Origin: an uncultured Rhizobiaceae group bacterium
Lineage (GTDB): Bacteria > Pseudomonadota > Alphaproteobacteria > Rhizobiales > Rhizobiaceae
Assembly (NCBI GenBank): GCA_938009335.1
Contig: CALLHT010000124.1
Coordinates: 1 to 8,105, forward strand
Length of the DNA stretch: 8,105 bases
Direction of reading: 5' to 3'
Shown here: piece after piece, positions 1-6,310 of the stretch
Position numbering within the stretch: position 1 is the stretch's first letter
How the letters are laid out: every line of letters starts with the position of its first letter
Notes under the pieces: generated by a model
What the model saw: only the letters and a program-made list of their open reading frames with translations
Database searches by the model: none
Told to the model about the DNA's origin: nothing
Program-made: the position numbers and the translations under genes

Positions 1-335
1 ACAATGATTTCACCATTCTCGGCCTTCAACTGATCGAACGCGACCATGGTCGCCTTCATGCCAGACCCGCACATTTTATTGAGCGTGGTTGCTGGGACGC
101 CTTTATCGAGGCCTGCGTGAAATGCTGCCTGACGTGCCGGCGCTTGGCCTTGTCCTGCGGGAAGCACATTGCCCATCACCACTTCATCAACCTTTGCAGG
201 ATCAAGCTTTGCATCTTCAAGGGCAGCTTTGATAGCAGCTCCCCCTAGCTCTGAGGCTGTTAGAGATGAAAACTCGCCTTGAAAACCACCCATTGGTGTG
301 CGCTTTGCACCCGCAATTACAATTCTATCGGCCAT
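1..335 (-). CDS. Acetyl-CoA C-acetyltransferase (thiolase), N-terminal part, cut by window edge
   Basis: Thiolase-superfamily enzyme, expected to interconvert two acetyl-CoA and acetoacetyl-CoA plus CoA in the cytoplasm, for beta-oxidation, ketone-body or polyhydroxybutyrate metabolism. Only the first 111 residues are present. It begins MADRIVIAGAKRTPMGGFQG, the usual thiolase opening, and carries NKMCGSGMKA with the acyl-accepting nucleophile at Cys89, the same number as in the Zoogloea biosynthetic thiolase. GNVLPAGQGQAPARQAA is also typical. The ATG at 335-333 is supported by an AGGAG five bases upstream. The C-terminal Cys and His that complete the active site lie outside the window. It follows the glycerate kinase by 21 nt on the same strand, so the two are probably cotranscribed. 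Whether it is the PhaA, AtoB or longer-chain FadA type cannot be decided from this fragment. Confidence 0.95.
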   Translation of the reverse strand, partial: MADRIVIAGAKRTPMGGFQGEFSSLTASELGGAAIKAALEDAKLDPAKVDEVVMGNVLPAGQGQAPARQAAFHAGLDKGVPATTLNKMCGSGMKATMVAFDQLKAENGEII

Positions 336-340
336 GAAAA

Positions 341-345
341 CTCCT
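341..345 (-). promoter_or_regulatory. Ribosome binding site of the thiolase
   Basis: AGGAG on the minus strand, five bases before the thiolase ATG and inside the 21-nt gap after the glycerate kinase stop. It fixes the thiolase start and shows that the gene can initiate independently within the transcript. Confidence 0.8.
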
Positions 346-356
346 ATGTCCGTCGC

Positions 357-1640
357 TTATCCTGTAATCAGGAGCGCCCGAAAATCATTGACGTTGGTAC
401 CTGTCGGTCCCGGTATAAATAGAGCACCGATTTTGTCAAACGCGGTGTACGCATCATTGTTCTGCAGATATGCAACCGGGTCAACTCCACTGGCGCGCAT
501 TTGCAATGCAGTCTCGCCACTCACAAACGCGCCTGCATTGTTTTCAGAGCCATCGATGCCATCGGTATCAGCACTCAAAAGATGAATGCCCTTTTCTCCC
601 GAAATCTCAGTCGCAAATGAGAGCAAGAACTCTGTATTTCGACCGCCCTTGCCATTGCCTTTAAGCGTGACTGTTGTTTCCCCGCCTGAGAGCAGTAAAA
701 CCGGTTTCTTAAACGGCCGATCACGATGCAAAATCTCTTTAGCGATTGCCGCTTGCGTTCTCGCTGCCTCACGCGCTTCACCTTCAATTGCATCAGAAAG
801 GATAAACGTTTCAATACCTTGCGCCTCTGCCAGAACTTGCGCAGCTTCAAGCGATTTCGCAGCAGAGGCAATAATATGATGTTCTGCCCGTTCAAGACGC
901 TGATCATCCGGTCGAGGTGCATCCGCGTGAGAAGATTGAATATGCGCCATCACCGCTTTCGGCAGTTGCATATCGTATTGGCCAATAATCGCTAGAGCGT
1001 CCTCACGCGATCCTTCATCCGCAACAGTCGGGCCAGACGCGATATATTGTGCGTGATCGCCCGGAATATCGGAAACCAGCAAGGACAACACTTTCGCAGG
1101 GTATGCCGCGGCCGCCAATCTCCCGCCCTTGATGTTGGATACATGTTTGCGGATTGTATTCATCGCAGAGATCGGCGCACCAGAGGCCAGAAGCGCCTCA
1201 TTCACCGCAATTTCATCGGCAAGCGTCAAGCCATCAGGCGGGCAAGGCAGAAGTGCCGACCCTCCACCTGAAATGAGTGCTACAACCAGATCATCTTCTG
1301 TCAGACCAGAAACCGCCTCCAACAGGCGTTTTGCTCCCACCTGCCCTGCTTCATCCGGCACCGGATGGGCCGCTTCCAAAATCTCCAGATACTCGCATTC
1401 GCAGGCATAGCCGTAGCGTGTTACGATCACGCCTTGAACCGCTTCTCCATGCGTCGCCATCCAGGCCCGCTCAAACGCACGTCCCATCTGTGCAGAACCC
1501 TTGCCTGCTCCTATAACAATCACTCTGCCTTTGGGCTTTTCCGGCAGGAATTTCGCAATTCCCTTTTCAGGTTGAGCAGCCGCAACTGCAGCATCAAAAA
1601 GAGAGGTAAGAAAAGGAACTGGTTCTAGGCTTTTTTTCAT
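357..1640 (-). CDS. gckA: Glycerate 2-kinase, MOFRL/DUF4147 family (GckA/TtuD type)
   Basis: Cytoplasmic enzyme expected to phosphorylate D-glycerate with ATP to 2-phosphoglycerate, feeding glyoxylate, serine or tartrate breakdown into glycolysis. Homologues were once labelled hydroxypyruvate reductase (TtuD). The 427-residue protein has the normal family length. The N-terminal DUF4147 domain covers about 1-300, with VIGAGKGSA (Lys47), ALISGGGSALL (122-131), the stretch around NTIRKHVSNIKGGRLA (161-176) and LLVSDIPGD (Asp191). The C-terminal MOFRL domain covers about 312-420, with LLSGGETTV and GKGGRNTEF (Arg334), then LSADTDGIDGS. Lys47, Asp191 and Arg334 match, from memory, the proposed active-site Lys, Asp and Arg of the Thermotoga maritima enzyme. 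I chose ATG 1640, with AGG six bases upstream, over an in-frame TTG at 1667 that has no ribosome binding site; the Lys47 numbering also favours the shorter form. It leads a probable operon with the thiolase. Confidence 0.93.
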   Translation of the reverse strand: MKKSLEPVPFLTSLFDAAVAAAQPEKGIAKFLPEKPKGRVIVIGAGKGSAQMGRAFERAWMATHGEAVQGVIVTRYGYACECEYLEILEAAHPVPDEAGQVGAKRLLEAVSGLTEDDLVVALISGGGSALLPCPPDGLTLADEIAVNEALLASGAPISAMNTIRKHVSNIKGGRLAAAAYPAKVLSLLVSDIPGDHAQYIASGPTVADEGSREDALAIIGQYDMQLPKAVMAHIQSSHADAPRPDDQRLERAEHHIIASAAKSLEAAQVLAEAQGIETFILSDAIEGEAREAARTQAAIAKEILHRDRPFKKPVLLLSGGETTVTLKGNGKGGRNTEFLLSFATEISGEKGIHLLSADTDGIDGSENNAGAFVSGETALQMRASGVDPVAYLQNNDAYTAFDKIGALFIPGPTGTNVNDFRALLITG

Positions 1641-1661
1641 GCAGAACCTATGCAAGCCCTG

Positions 1662-1690
1662 TTGCAAAGGGTCAAGATAAAGGGTGTAAA
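1662..1690 (+). promoter_or_regulatory. Candidate promoter for gst-nmo
   Basis: TTGCAA at 1662-1667 (-35 like), a 17-bp spacer, then TGTAAA at 1685-1690 (-10 like, 4 of 6 to TATAAT). The -10 box lies within the left arm of the 1682-1702 palindrome, as expected if a bound repressor blocks RNA polymerase. Alphaproteobacterial promoters are poorly conserved, so this is only a candidate. Confidence 0.3.
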
Positions 1691-1702
1691 TGAATTACAC
1701 CC
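1682..1702. promoter_or_regulatory. Operator-like palindrome between divergent glycerate kinase and GST genes
   Basis: Perfect 8-bp arms GGGTGTAA and TTACACCC flank the 5-nt centre ATGAA; inside the centre one further pair matches, so 10 of 10 positions pair except one. The site sits 33 bp before the GST ATG and 41 bp before the glycerate kinase ATG, in the only intergenic DNA between two divergent genes. Its size and symmetry suit a dimeric helix-turn-helix repressor (GntR, TetR, MarR or similar). The regulator is not encoded in the window, so the family is unknown. Confidence 0.5.
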
Positions 1703-1735
1703 CGATACACACGATTTTACAAAGGGACACATAAC

Positions 1736-2371
1736 ATGGCGACAATCTGGGGACGTGCCACATCCAGCAATGTTCAATTGACTATGTGGGCTGCTGCCGA
1801 AGTGGGGTTGGAAGTTGAACGCATAGACGTTGGCGGAGCATTTGGCGGCACGGATACACCAGAATATCGCGCCATGAACCCGAATGGGCTGATCCCCGTG
1901 CTCAAAGACAATGAATTGGTCTTGTTCGAGAGCGCAGCTATTCTCAGATATCTAGGGGCTCAATACGGTGACGAAACGTTCTGGCCAACCGATGCCAAGA
2001 AACGCGCGCCATTGGATGCGTGGGCTGAATGGACTAAAACAACCCTTTGTCCGGTATTGATCTATCAAGTCTTCTGGACCCTGGTCCGCACGCCAAGCGC
2101 GGAACGCGATATGGAAGCACTGTCAGGACAAGTCGCACAACTTGGAGAGTTGATGTCTCGCATTGAGGGCGAATTCGCAGATAAAGAATATCTCGGCAGT
2201 GATTTGAGCTTTGCAGATATCATGTTCGGGCACACATTGTATCGTTACTACACATTGCCGTTTGAGCGGCCAGACCTTCCAAACTTGGCTGCTTATTATG
2301 AGCGCCTGAAAGCACGACCTGCTTATAAAGAGCATGTCATGGTGGATTACAGCCCGTTGCAGGTGGAGTAA
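1736..2371 (+). CDS. Glutathione S-transferase family protein (GstB/YliJ-like)
   Basis: Soluble cytoplasmic GST expected to conjugate glutathione to electrophiles or dehalogenate small substrates. The 211-residue length is standard. The N-terminal thioredoxin-fold domain (about 1-80) opens with TIWGRATSSNVQ, which supplies a Ser10/Ser11/Asn12 glutathione-activating region. AMNPNGLIPVLKD (47-58) holds the cis-proline Pro54, and ESAAILRYL holds the Glu65-Ser66 pair that grips the gamma-glutamyl group. An alpha-helical C-terminal domain follows from about 90, including TLVRTPSAERD and the LGSDLSFADIMFG capping motif. Wording at WGR..S.NV, AMNPNGL and LVRTP..ERD resembles E. coli GstB (YliJ), whose activity toward bromoacetate is reported; substrate here is unknown. 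AAGGGA eight bases before ATG 1736 supports the start. The next gene starts 3 nt after its stop, so they form an operon. Confidence 0.93.
   Translation: MATIWGRATSSNVQLTMWAAAEVGLEVERIDVGGAFGGTDTPEYRAMNPNGLIPVLKDNELVLFESAAILRYLGAQYGDETFWPTDAKKRAPLDAWAEWTKTTLCPVLIYQVFWTLVRTPSAERDMEALSGQVAQLGELMSRIEGEFADKEYLGSDLSFADIMFGHTLYRYYTLPFERPDLPNLAAYYERLKARPAYKEHVMVDYSPLQVE
2361..2368 (+). promoter_or_regulatory. Ribosome binding site of the nitronate monooxygenase, inside the GST gene
   Basis: AGGTGGAG within the last codons of the GST gene. Its GGAG lies six bases before ATG 2375. It supports the start and implies translational coupling, because ribosomes finishing the GST end 3 nt before the next start. 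Confidence 0.7.
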
Positions 2372-2374
2372 CTT

Positions 2375-3418
2375 ATGACCCAATCCCTCACCACCCTCCT
2401 CGGCATCACGCATCCGATCATCCAGGCACCCATGGCTGGCGCCTCAACGCCTGCTATGGCGGTTGCTGCTTCAAACGCTGGCGCGTTGGGTTCATTGGGC
2501 TGTGCCATGATGAAAGCGGACGCATTGCGCGAGCTTGGCAAAGACATGAAAAACCAAACCAATCGTGCGGTGAACTTCAACTTCTTCTGTCACACGGAAC
2601 CCGCAAGCAGCGCTGAAACTGGCGAAGCAGCGCGCGCACTCATGAAACCCTATTATGACGAGCATCGTCTGGGCGAGGTAAAAGATGCGAACCCAACGCA
2701 TTTCCCCTTCGGTGAAGAAATCTGTGATGTGATGCTGGAGATCGCACCCAAAGTGATCAGCTTCCACTTTGGTTTACCGCCAGCAGACCTTGTTCAAAAA
2801 CTCAAAGACAACGGCTCGGTAATCCTCTCATCCGCCACAACAGTTGCCGAAGCGAAATGGTTGGAAGCCAACGGTGCTGATGCGATCATCGCCCAAGGCT
2901 TCGAAAGCGGCGGCCATCGTGGCTTTTTCCTTGAGTCAGAAGACGCATGTATCGGCACGATGGCCCTTGTTCCACAAATTGTGGACGCAGTCTCCGTTCC
3001 GGTGATCGCAGCGGGTGGCATTGCAGATGCACGTGGCATTAAGGCAGCGTTCGCGCTAGGCGCGTCGGGCGTTCAAATCGGCACGGCATTTCTCAATTGC
3101 GTTGAGGCAGGCATTCCCTCAGTTCATAAAAAAGAACTACTTGCATCCGACGGTTCCAACACGCGCACGACGAAAGTCTTCTCTGGCCGTCCCGCACGGG
3201 GCATCATCAACCGGTATATGGAAGAGATGCGCGAGCATGAACCGGACCTGCCTGACTTCCCGATCATGAACACGCTCACCGGACCTCTACGCAAAGCAAG
3301 TGGCACTGCTAATAGCCCGGATTTTGTTTCTCTGTGGTCCGGTCAAGCCGTAGGTCTGAACCGGGAAAGCACCACGGAAGAGCTAATTCAGTCTTGGGCG
3401 AAAGACGCCAAACTTTAA
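2375..3418 (+). CDS. Nitronate monooxygenase / 2-nitropropane dioxygenase family flavoprotein
   Basis: FMN-dependent TIM-barrel enzyme, 347 residues, expected to oxidise alkyl nitronates such as propionate 3-nitronate to carbonyl products plus nitrite or nitrate in the cytoplasm. Visible family motifs are IIQAPMAG (15-22, N-terminal FMN contact), VISFHFGLP (127-135), AQGFESGGHRG (173-183) with candidate catalytic base His181, and PVIAAGGIADARGIKAAFALGASGVQIGTAFL (from 209), the phosphate-binding region. The GGHRG histidine, near residue 181, fits class I nitronate monooxygenases such as P. aeruginosa PA4202 (His183, from memory). Related flavoproteins with other activities (FabK enoyl reductase, PA1024 NADH:quinone reductase) share the fold, so substrate is inferred. 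It is coupled to the upstream GST, which suggests a joint role against reactive nitro compounds. Its stop codon overlaps the convergent amidase stop. Confidence 0.92.
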   Translation: MTQSLTTLLGITHPIIQAPMAGASTPAMAVAASNAGALGSLGCAMMKADALRELGKDMKNQTNRAVNFNFFCHTEPASSAETGEAARALMKPYYDEHRLGEVKDANPTHFPFGEEICDVMLEIAPKVISFHFGLPPADLVQKLKDNGSVILSSATTVAEAKWLEANGADAIIAQGFESGGHRGFFLESEDACIGTMALVPQIVDAVSVPVIAAGGIADARGIKAAFALGASGVQIGTAFLNCVEAGIPSVHKKELLASDGSNTRTTKVFSGRPARGIINRYMEEMREHEPDLPDFPIMNTLTGPLRKASGTANSPDFVSLWSGQAVGLNRESTTEELIQSWAKDAKL

Positions 3419-4806
3419 AGCTTAGGCGGATGCTTTTGCGGCCATAGCGTTGCTTCTTGATACCTGTGACCAAGCCGCAACAGTTTAGCATCAGCCCCAC
3501 GCGGCCCCATGAGCTGGAAGCCAACCGGCAGTCCGGTTGAAGAAAATCCGGCAGGCAAATTAAGCGCAGGCAAGCCAATGAGGGAGGCAGGAATGGCGAT
3601 CTCCATCCAGTTGTGGTACGTCGTCATGTCTTGCCCGTTGATCGACTTCGGCCAATCCAGTTCTGCATCAAACGGCATAACCTGCGCGCTCGGCAATGCA
3701 ATCGCATCAAATGATTGATAGACTTCAGCAAGATATTTGAACCAGTCAGTCCGGGCTGCAGTTGCATCCGCAATCTCTTGACCGGAAAGCGCCAAACCAG
3801 CCTCAATCTCATAAATCATCTCAGCCTTTAGAAGCTTGCGAAGCTCAGGATTCTCATATTCTGACTTCATCTTCGCAGCCATCGCCATATTGCGTAAGCG
3901 CACCCATGACATCCAGAGCTTTTCGGGATCGAAATCTAATTGGATCGGCTCGATTGTGTGCCCCAGCGCTTCAAACGCTTCCATTCCGGATTGGCAGATA
4001 TCCAGAATATCTCCTTCGATTGGATAGCGTCCTTCCCAGTCACCCAACCAGCCAATCCGACAAGGCGGAACCGCTTCTTCCAAACGTTCAAAGAAAGAAC
4101 CGCCGGCATGATCTAGCGCTAACACATCCAACATAAGCGCAAGGTCTTCGATGCTCCGCGCCATAGGCCCAAGCGTAGCAAGCTGGCTTAAGTATAAATC
4201 GCCATCCGAGCCATCCGGCACAAGCCCGATGGTAGGACGCAGGCCATAAACATTGCACCATGCGGCGGGGTTTCTGAGAGATCCCATCATGTCGGAGCCA
4301 TCCGCAATCGGCACCATGCGTGAAGCCAATGCCGCCGTTGCCCCACCGCTGGAACCGCCTGCAGACTTTTCAAGGTTATAAGGGTTTCGTGTCACCCCAT
4401 GTACGGGATTGTAAGAGTGGGAACCAAGACCAAACTCAGGCGTATTGGTCTTGCCAACCATGATCATACCCGCATCACGAATGTTCTTCGCGCCAACCGC
4501 ATCTGCCGCAGGCACCAGATCTTTGTGAATCGGAGAACCATATGTTGTGCGAATGCCTTGCGTCTCCATCAAGTCTTTCACTGCAATCGGAAGACCGTGA
4601 AGTTTAGAGCGTTTCGGCTGCTTTTCCGCTTCTTGCGCTTGCGCTAATAAATCATCCCGATCTTGCAGCGAAACAATCGCGTTGATTTCGGGATTAACCG
4701 CATCAATCCGATCAAGAAACGCCGCCATAATCTCCGCATAGGTGAAGTCGCCACGATCCACACCATCGGAAAGATCAAGCGCACCCAGTTCAATCAACTG
4801 TGTCAT
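3415..4806 (-). CDS. Amidase signature (AS) family amidohydrolase
   Basis: Cytoplasmic serine hydrolase expected to cleave an amide to a carboxylate and ammonia; the substrate cannot be read from sequence. At 463 residues it has normal AS-family length. The Ser-cisSer-Lys triad is visible: Lys77 in GLPIAVKDL, Ser152 in SAGGSSGG, and nucleophile Ser176 in DGSDMMGSLRNPA. The Ser152 to Ser176 spacing of 24 equals that of FAAH (Ser217/Ser241). The oxyanion segment reads D-M-M-G-S rather than the commoner D-x-G-G-S; I believe a subgroup of proteobacterial amidases shares this. It is unlikely to be GatA because no gatB or gatC is adjacent. The ATG at 4806 overlaps the TGA of the upstream PaaI gene (ATGA), indicating translational coupling. 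The stop shares TTAA with the convergent monooxygenase gene. Confidence 0.94.
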   Translation of the reverse strand: MTQLIELGALDLSDGVDRGDFTYAEIMAAFLDRIDAVNPEINAIVSLQDRDDLLAQAQEAEKQPKRSKLHGLPIAVKDLMETQGIRTTYGSPIHKDLVPAADAVGAKNIRDAGMIMVGKTNTPEFGLGSHSYNPVHGVTRNPYNLEKSAGGSSGGATAALASRMVPIADGSDMMGSLRNPAAWCNVYGLRPTIGLVPDGSDGDLYLSQLATLGPMARSIEDLALMLDVLALDHAGGSFFERLEEAVPPCRIGWLGDWEGRYPIEGDILDICQSGMEAFEALGHTIEPIQLDFDPEKLWMSWVRLRNMAMAAKMKSEYENPELRKLLKAEMIYEIEAGLALSGQEIADATAARTDWFKYLAEVYQSFDAIALPSAQVMPFDAELDWPKSINGQDMTTYHNWMEIAIPASLIGLPALNLPAGFSSTGLPVGFQLMGPRGADAKLLRLGHRYQEATLWPQKHPPKL

Positions 4807-5261
4807 GATCCGCCTCCATCACCATCCGGCACATGCTGGCCTTTCACCGTCCTCGAATTGCCACGCATTTCCGCGATCACTTTGCCGTCCTGATTGGAAA
4901 CCGTGCAATCATAAATGCCGGAACGCCCTTCGCGGTAGCGTTCTTCAGCAACAGCAGTCAGCACCTCGCCTACAAAGGCCGGAGCCAGAAAATCGATCTT
5001 GCACGATTGCGCGACCGTGAACTGGTTGTACCCATTGCAGGCAAAGGCAAAGGCACTGTCAGCCAGCAAAAACATATAGCCGCCATGGCAAATTTTTTGG
5101 CCATTGAGCATGTCTGAACGAACAGGCATGGTCAGCACTGCCCTACCCGATGTAACCTCTTTTATCTGCATGCCGAGAGACTGGCTTGCTTCATCATTTG
5201 CCCACATGCTGTCTGCACAGGCTTTTGCCAATTCATCTGGTGTCATCTCTGACGCGCTCAT
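4803..5261 (-). CDS. paaI: PaaI-type hotdog-fold acyl-CoA thioesterase
   Basis: Hotdog-fold thioesterase of the PaaI group, 152 residues, expected to hydrolyse (hydroxy)phenylacetyl-CoA or related aryl/acyl-CoA and so rescue CoA from dead-end intermediates. Key stretch MLNGQKICHGGYMFLLADSAFAFACN (51-76) matches the E. coli PaaI signature; Gly60-Gly61 would form the oxyanion hole and Asp68 corresponds to catalytic Asp61 of E. coli PaaI. SCKIDFLAPAFVGEVLTA (86-103) and GIYDCTVSNQDGKVIAEMRG complete the domain. No other paa catabolic gene is in view, so the physiological substrate is open. I chose ATG 5261, with a G-rich stretch just upstream. A GTG at 5297 would add 12 residues without a ribosome binding site, and ATG 5246 (MTPDELAK) is also possible. 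The C-terminal tail is glycine- and aspartate-rich. It overlaps the amidase start by 4 nt. Confidence 0.92.
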   Translation of the reverse strand: MSASEMTPDELAKACADSMWANDEASQSLGMQIKEVTSGRAVLTMPVRSDMLNGQKICHGGYMFLLADSAFAFACNGYNQFTVAQSCKIDFLAPAFVGEVLTAVAEERYREGRSGIYDCTVSNQDGKVIAEMRGNSRTVKGQHVPDGDGGGS

Positions 5262-5310
5262 CTTGCCCCCAACAAAAGGAAAACCATTTTGCAGCACGTT
5301 AAACTATCGA

Positions 5311-5323
5311 TTGCCAATGGCAA
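5311..5323. promoter_or_regulatory. Operator-like palindrome between divergent paaI and EamA genes
   Basis: TTGCCA, a single central A, then TGGCAA: perfect 6-bp arms, 13 bp in all. It lies 49 bp before each of the two divergent start codons. No matching regulator gene is in the window. A shorter dyad, CGCT with AGCG, lies at 5337-5350 nearer the EamA gene. Short palindromes arise by chance, so this is suggestive only. Confidence 0.35.
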
Positions 5324-5372
5324 GAGCCTCCACTAACGCTATTAACAGCGAAGAGTGAGGTGAATACGCGCC

Positions 5373-6254
5373 GTGGAACGGAAATCAAAAATAGATGCAA
5401 CGGGCGCAATTGTTCTGCTTGGCATTATGGCTATGCTTGGTCTCAATCAGGTTGGCATCAAGATTGTCAACGATGGCATACCACCTATCCTGCAAGCTGG
5501 GCTTCGCTCCCTTGTGGCGCTGCCGATCATGTTCGCATTGTGCATGTTTCGCAGTACTAAAATTCCGACCCGGCGTGAAATCCTGATCCCCGGCCTGCTG
5601 ACAGGCTTCTTCTTTGCCGCTGAGTTTGCCCTTCTCTTTCAGGCACTCAAATGGACGTCCGTCGCCCGCGCCTCAATCTTTTTCTACACCATGCCGTTCT
5701 GGGTAGCTGTCGCCGCGCATTTCTTGATACCGGGAGAACGCCTGAGCCTCATCAGAATCCTAGGCCTGGTCATGGCAATTCTTGGCGTTACGGTTGCACT
5801 CTCCACCAACACGTCGCAGGCAGGACCATACGCTCTCATCGGCGATCTGATGGCATTGCTCGGTGCGGTGGGATGGGCCGCAATCGCCATCATTGCTCGG
5901 GTTTCAAAATTCTCGACCATCAAACCGGAAGCACAACTTTTCTATCAGTTGATCGTTTCGGCGGTCTTGTTGTTACCACTGGCATTCATGCTGGGTGAGA
6001 GCATGACTGAACCAACCCTCACTCATTGGAGTATTTTCGGGCTGCAGGTCGTATTTGTGGTTTGCACCTGTTTCCTCCTTTGGTTTTGGGTCCTGTCGGT
6101 CTACCCGGCATCCGACATGGCGTCGTTCAGCTTCCTTGCTCCGGTCTTCGGCGCAATCTTCGCTTGGCTCATTCTTGGCGAACCCATGACATTGGCAATC
6201 ATCCTTGCCCTTGGCTTGGTGGCTTTGGGCATTCTGCTAGTCAATAGAAGATAA
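5373..6254 (+). CDS. EamA/DMT-family 10-TM transporter
   Basis: Inner-membrane transporter of the drug/metabolite superfamily, probably an exporter of an amino acid or other metabolite; family members vary too much to name the substrate. The 293-residue length is typical. Two EamA repeats are visible, about 10-144 and 155-291. Hydrophobic segments lie near 11-29, 38-58, 70-90, 98-118, 128-144, 154-174, 188-207, 219-241, 249-268 and 273-290. The repeats end alike, with IPGERLSLIRILGLVMAILGV in the first and LGEPMTLAIILALGLVALGI in the second. The start is GTG 5373: an in-frame TGA lies at 5361 and the next Met is already within the first membrane segment. A GAGG sits 12 bases upstream, rather far, so translation may be modest. 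It diverges from paaI; the gene after it starts 56 nt downstream. Confidence 0.92.
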   Translation: MERKSKIDATGAIVLLGIMAMLGLNQVGIKIVNDGIPPILQAGLRSLVALPIMFALCMFRSTKIPTRREILIPGLLTGFFFAAEFALLFQALKWTSVARASIFFYTMPFWVAVAAHFLIPGERLSLIRILGLVMAILGVTVALSTNTSQAGPYALIGDLMALLGAVGWAAIAIIARVSKFSTIKPEAQLFYQLIVSAVLLLPLAFMLGESMTEPTLTHWSIFGLQVVFVVCTCFLLWFWVLSVYPASDMASFSFLAPVFGAIFAWLILGEPMTLAIILALGLVALGILLVNRR

Positions 6255-6310
6255 ACCCTCTTCACCCAAATGTTGTTTGACGAAACTGTAAAACCCGTCA
6301 GACTGCAGGT

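Noticed and set aside
575..922. Open frame of 115 codons inside the glycerate kinase gene
   Set aside because: Shadow of the real gene: low-complexity Arg/Lys-rich translation, and the other frame shows clear MOFRL motifs.
1641..1667. Longer glycerate kinase starting at TTG 1667
   Set aside because: No ribosome binding site precedes it, and the ATG at 1640 has one and puts the active-site Lys at residue 47 as in the characterised homologue.
3417..3436. AAAGC/GCTTT hairpin with short T run after the monooxygenase stop
   Set aside because: Only 5 bp with a 10-nt loop and four T's, lying inside amidase coding sequence; too weak to call a terminator.
3762..4136. Plus-strand open frame of 124 codons opposite the amidase
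   Set aside because: Lies wholly antisense to a well-supported amidase and its translation is Ser/Pro/Gln-rich without a recognisable domain.
3415..4806. GatA subunit of glutamyl-tRNA amidotransferase
   Set aside because: No gatB or gatC is adjacent, the gene is paired with paaI, and the nucleophile motif differs from the usual GatA wording.
5262..5297. Longer PaaI protein starting at GTG 5297
   Set aside because: No ribosome binding site upstream, and the added 12 residues are not part of the usual PaaI N-terminus.
6277..6305. TTGACG as a -35 box for the DUF1194 gene
   Set aside because: The position 17 bp downstream reads AGACTG, which does not resemble a -10 box.
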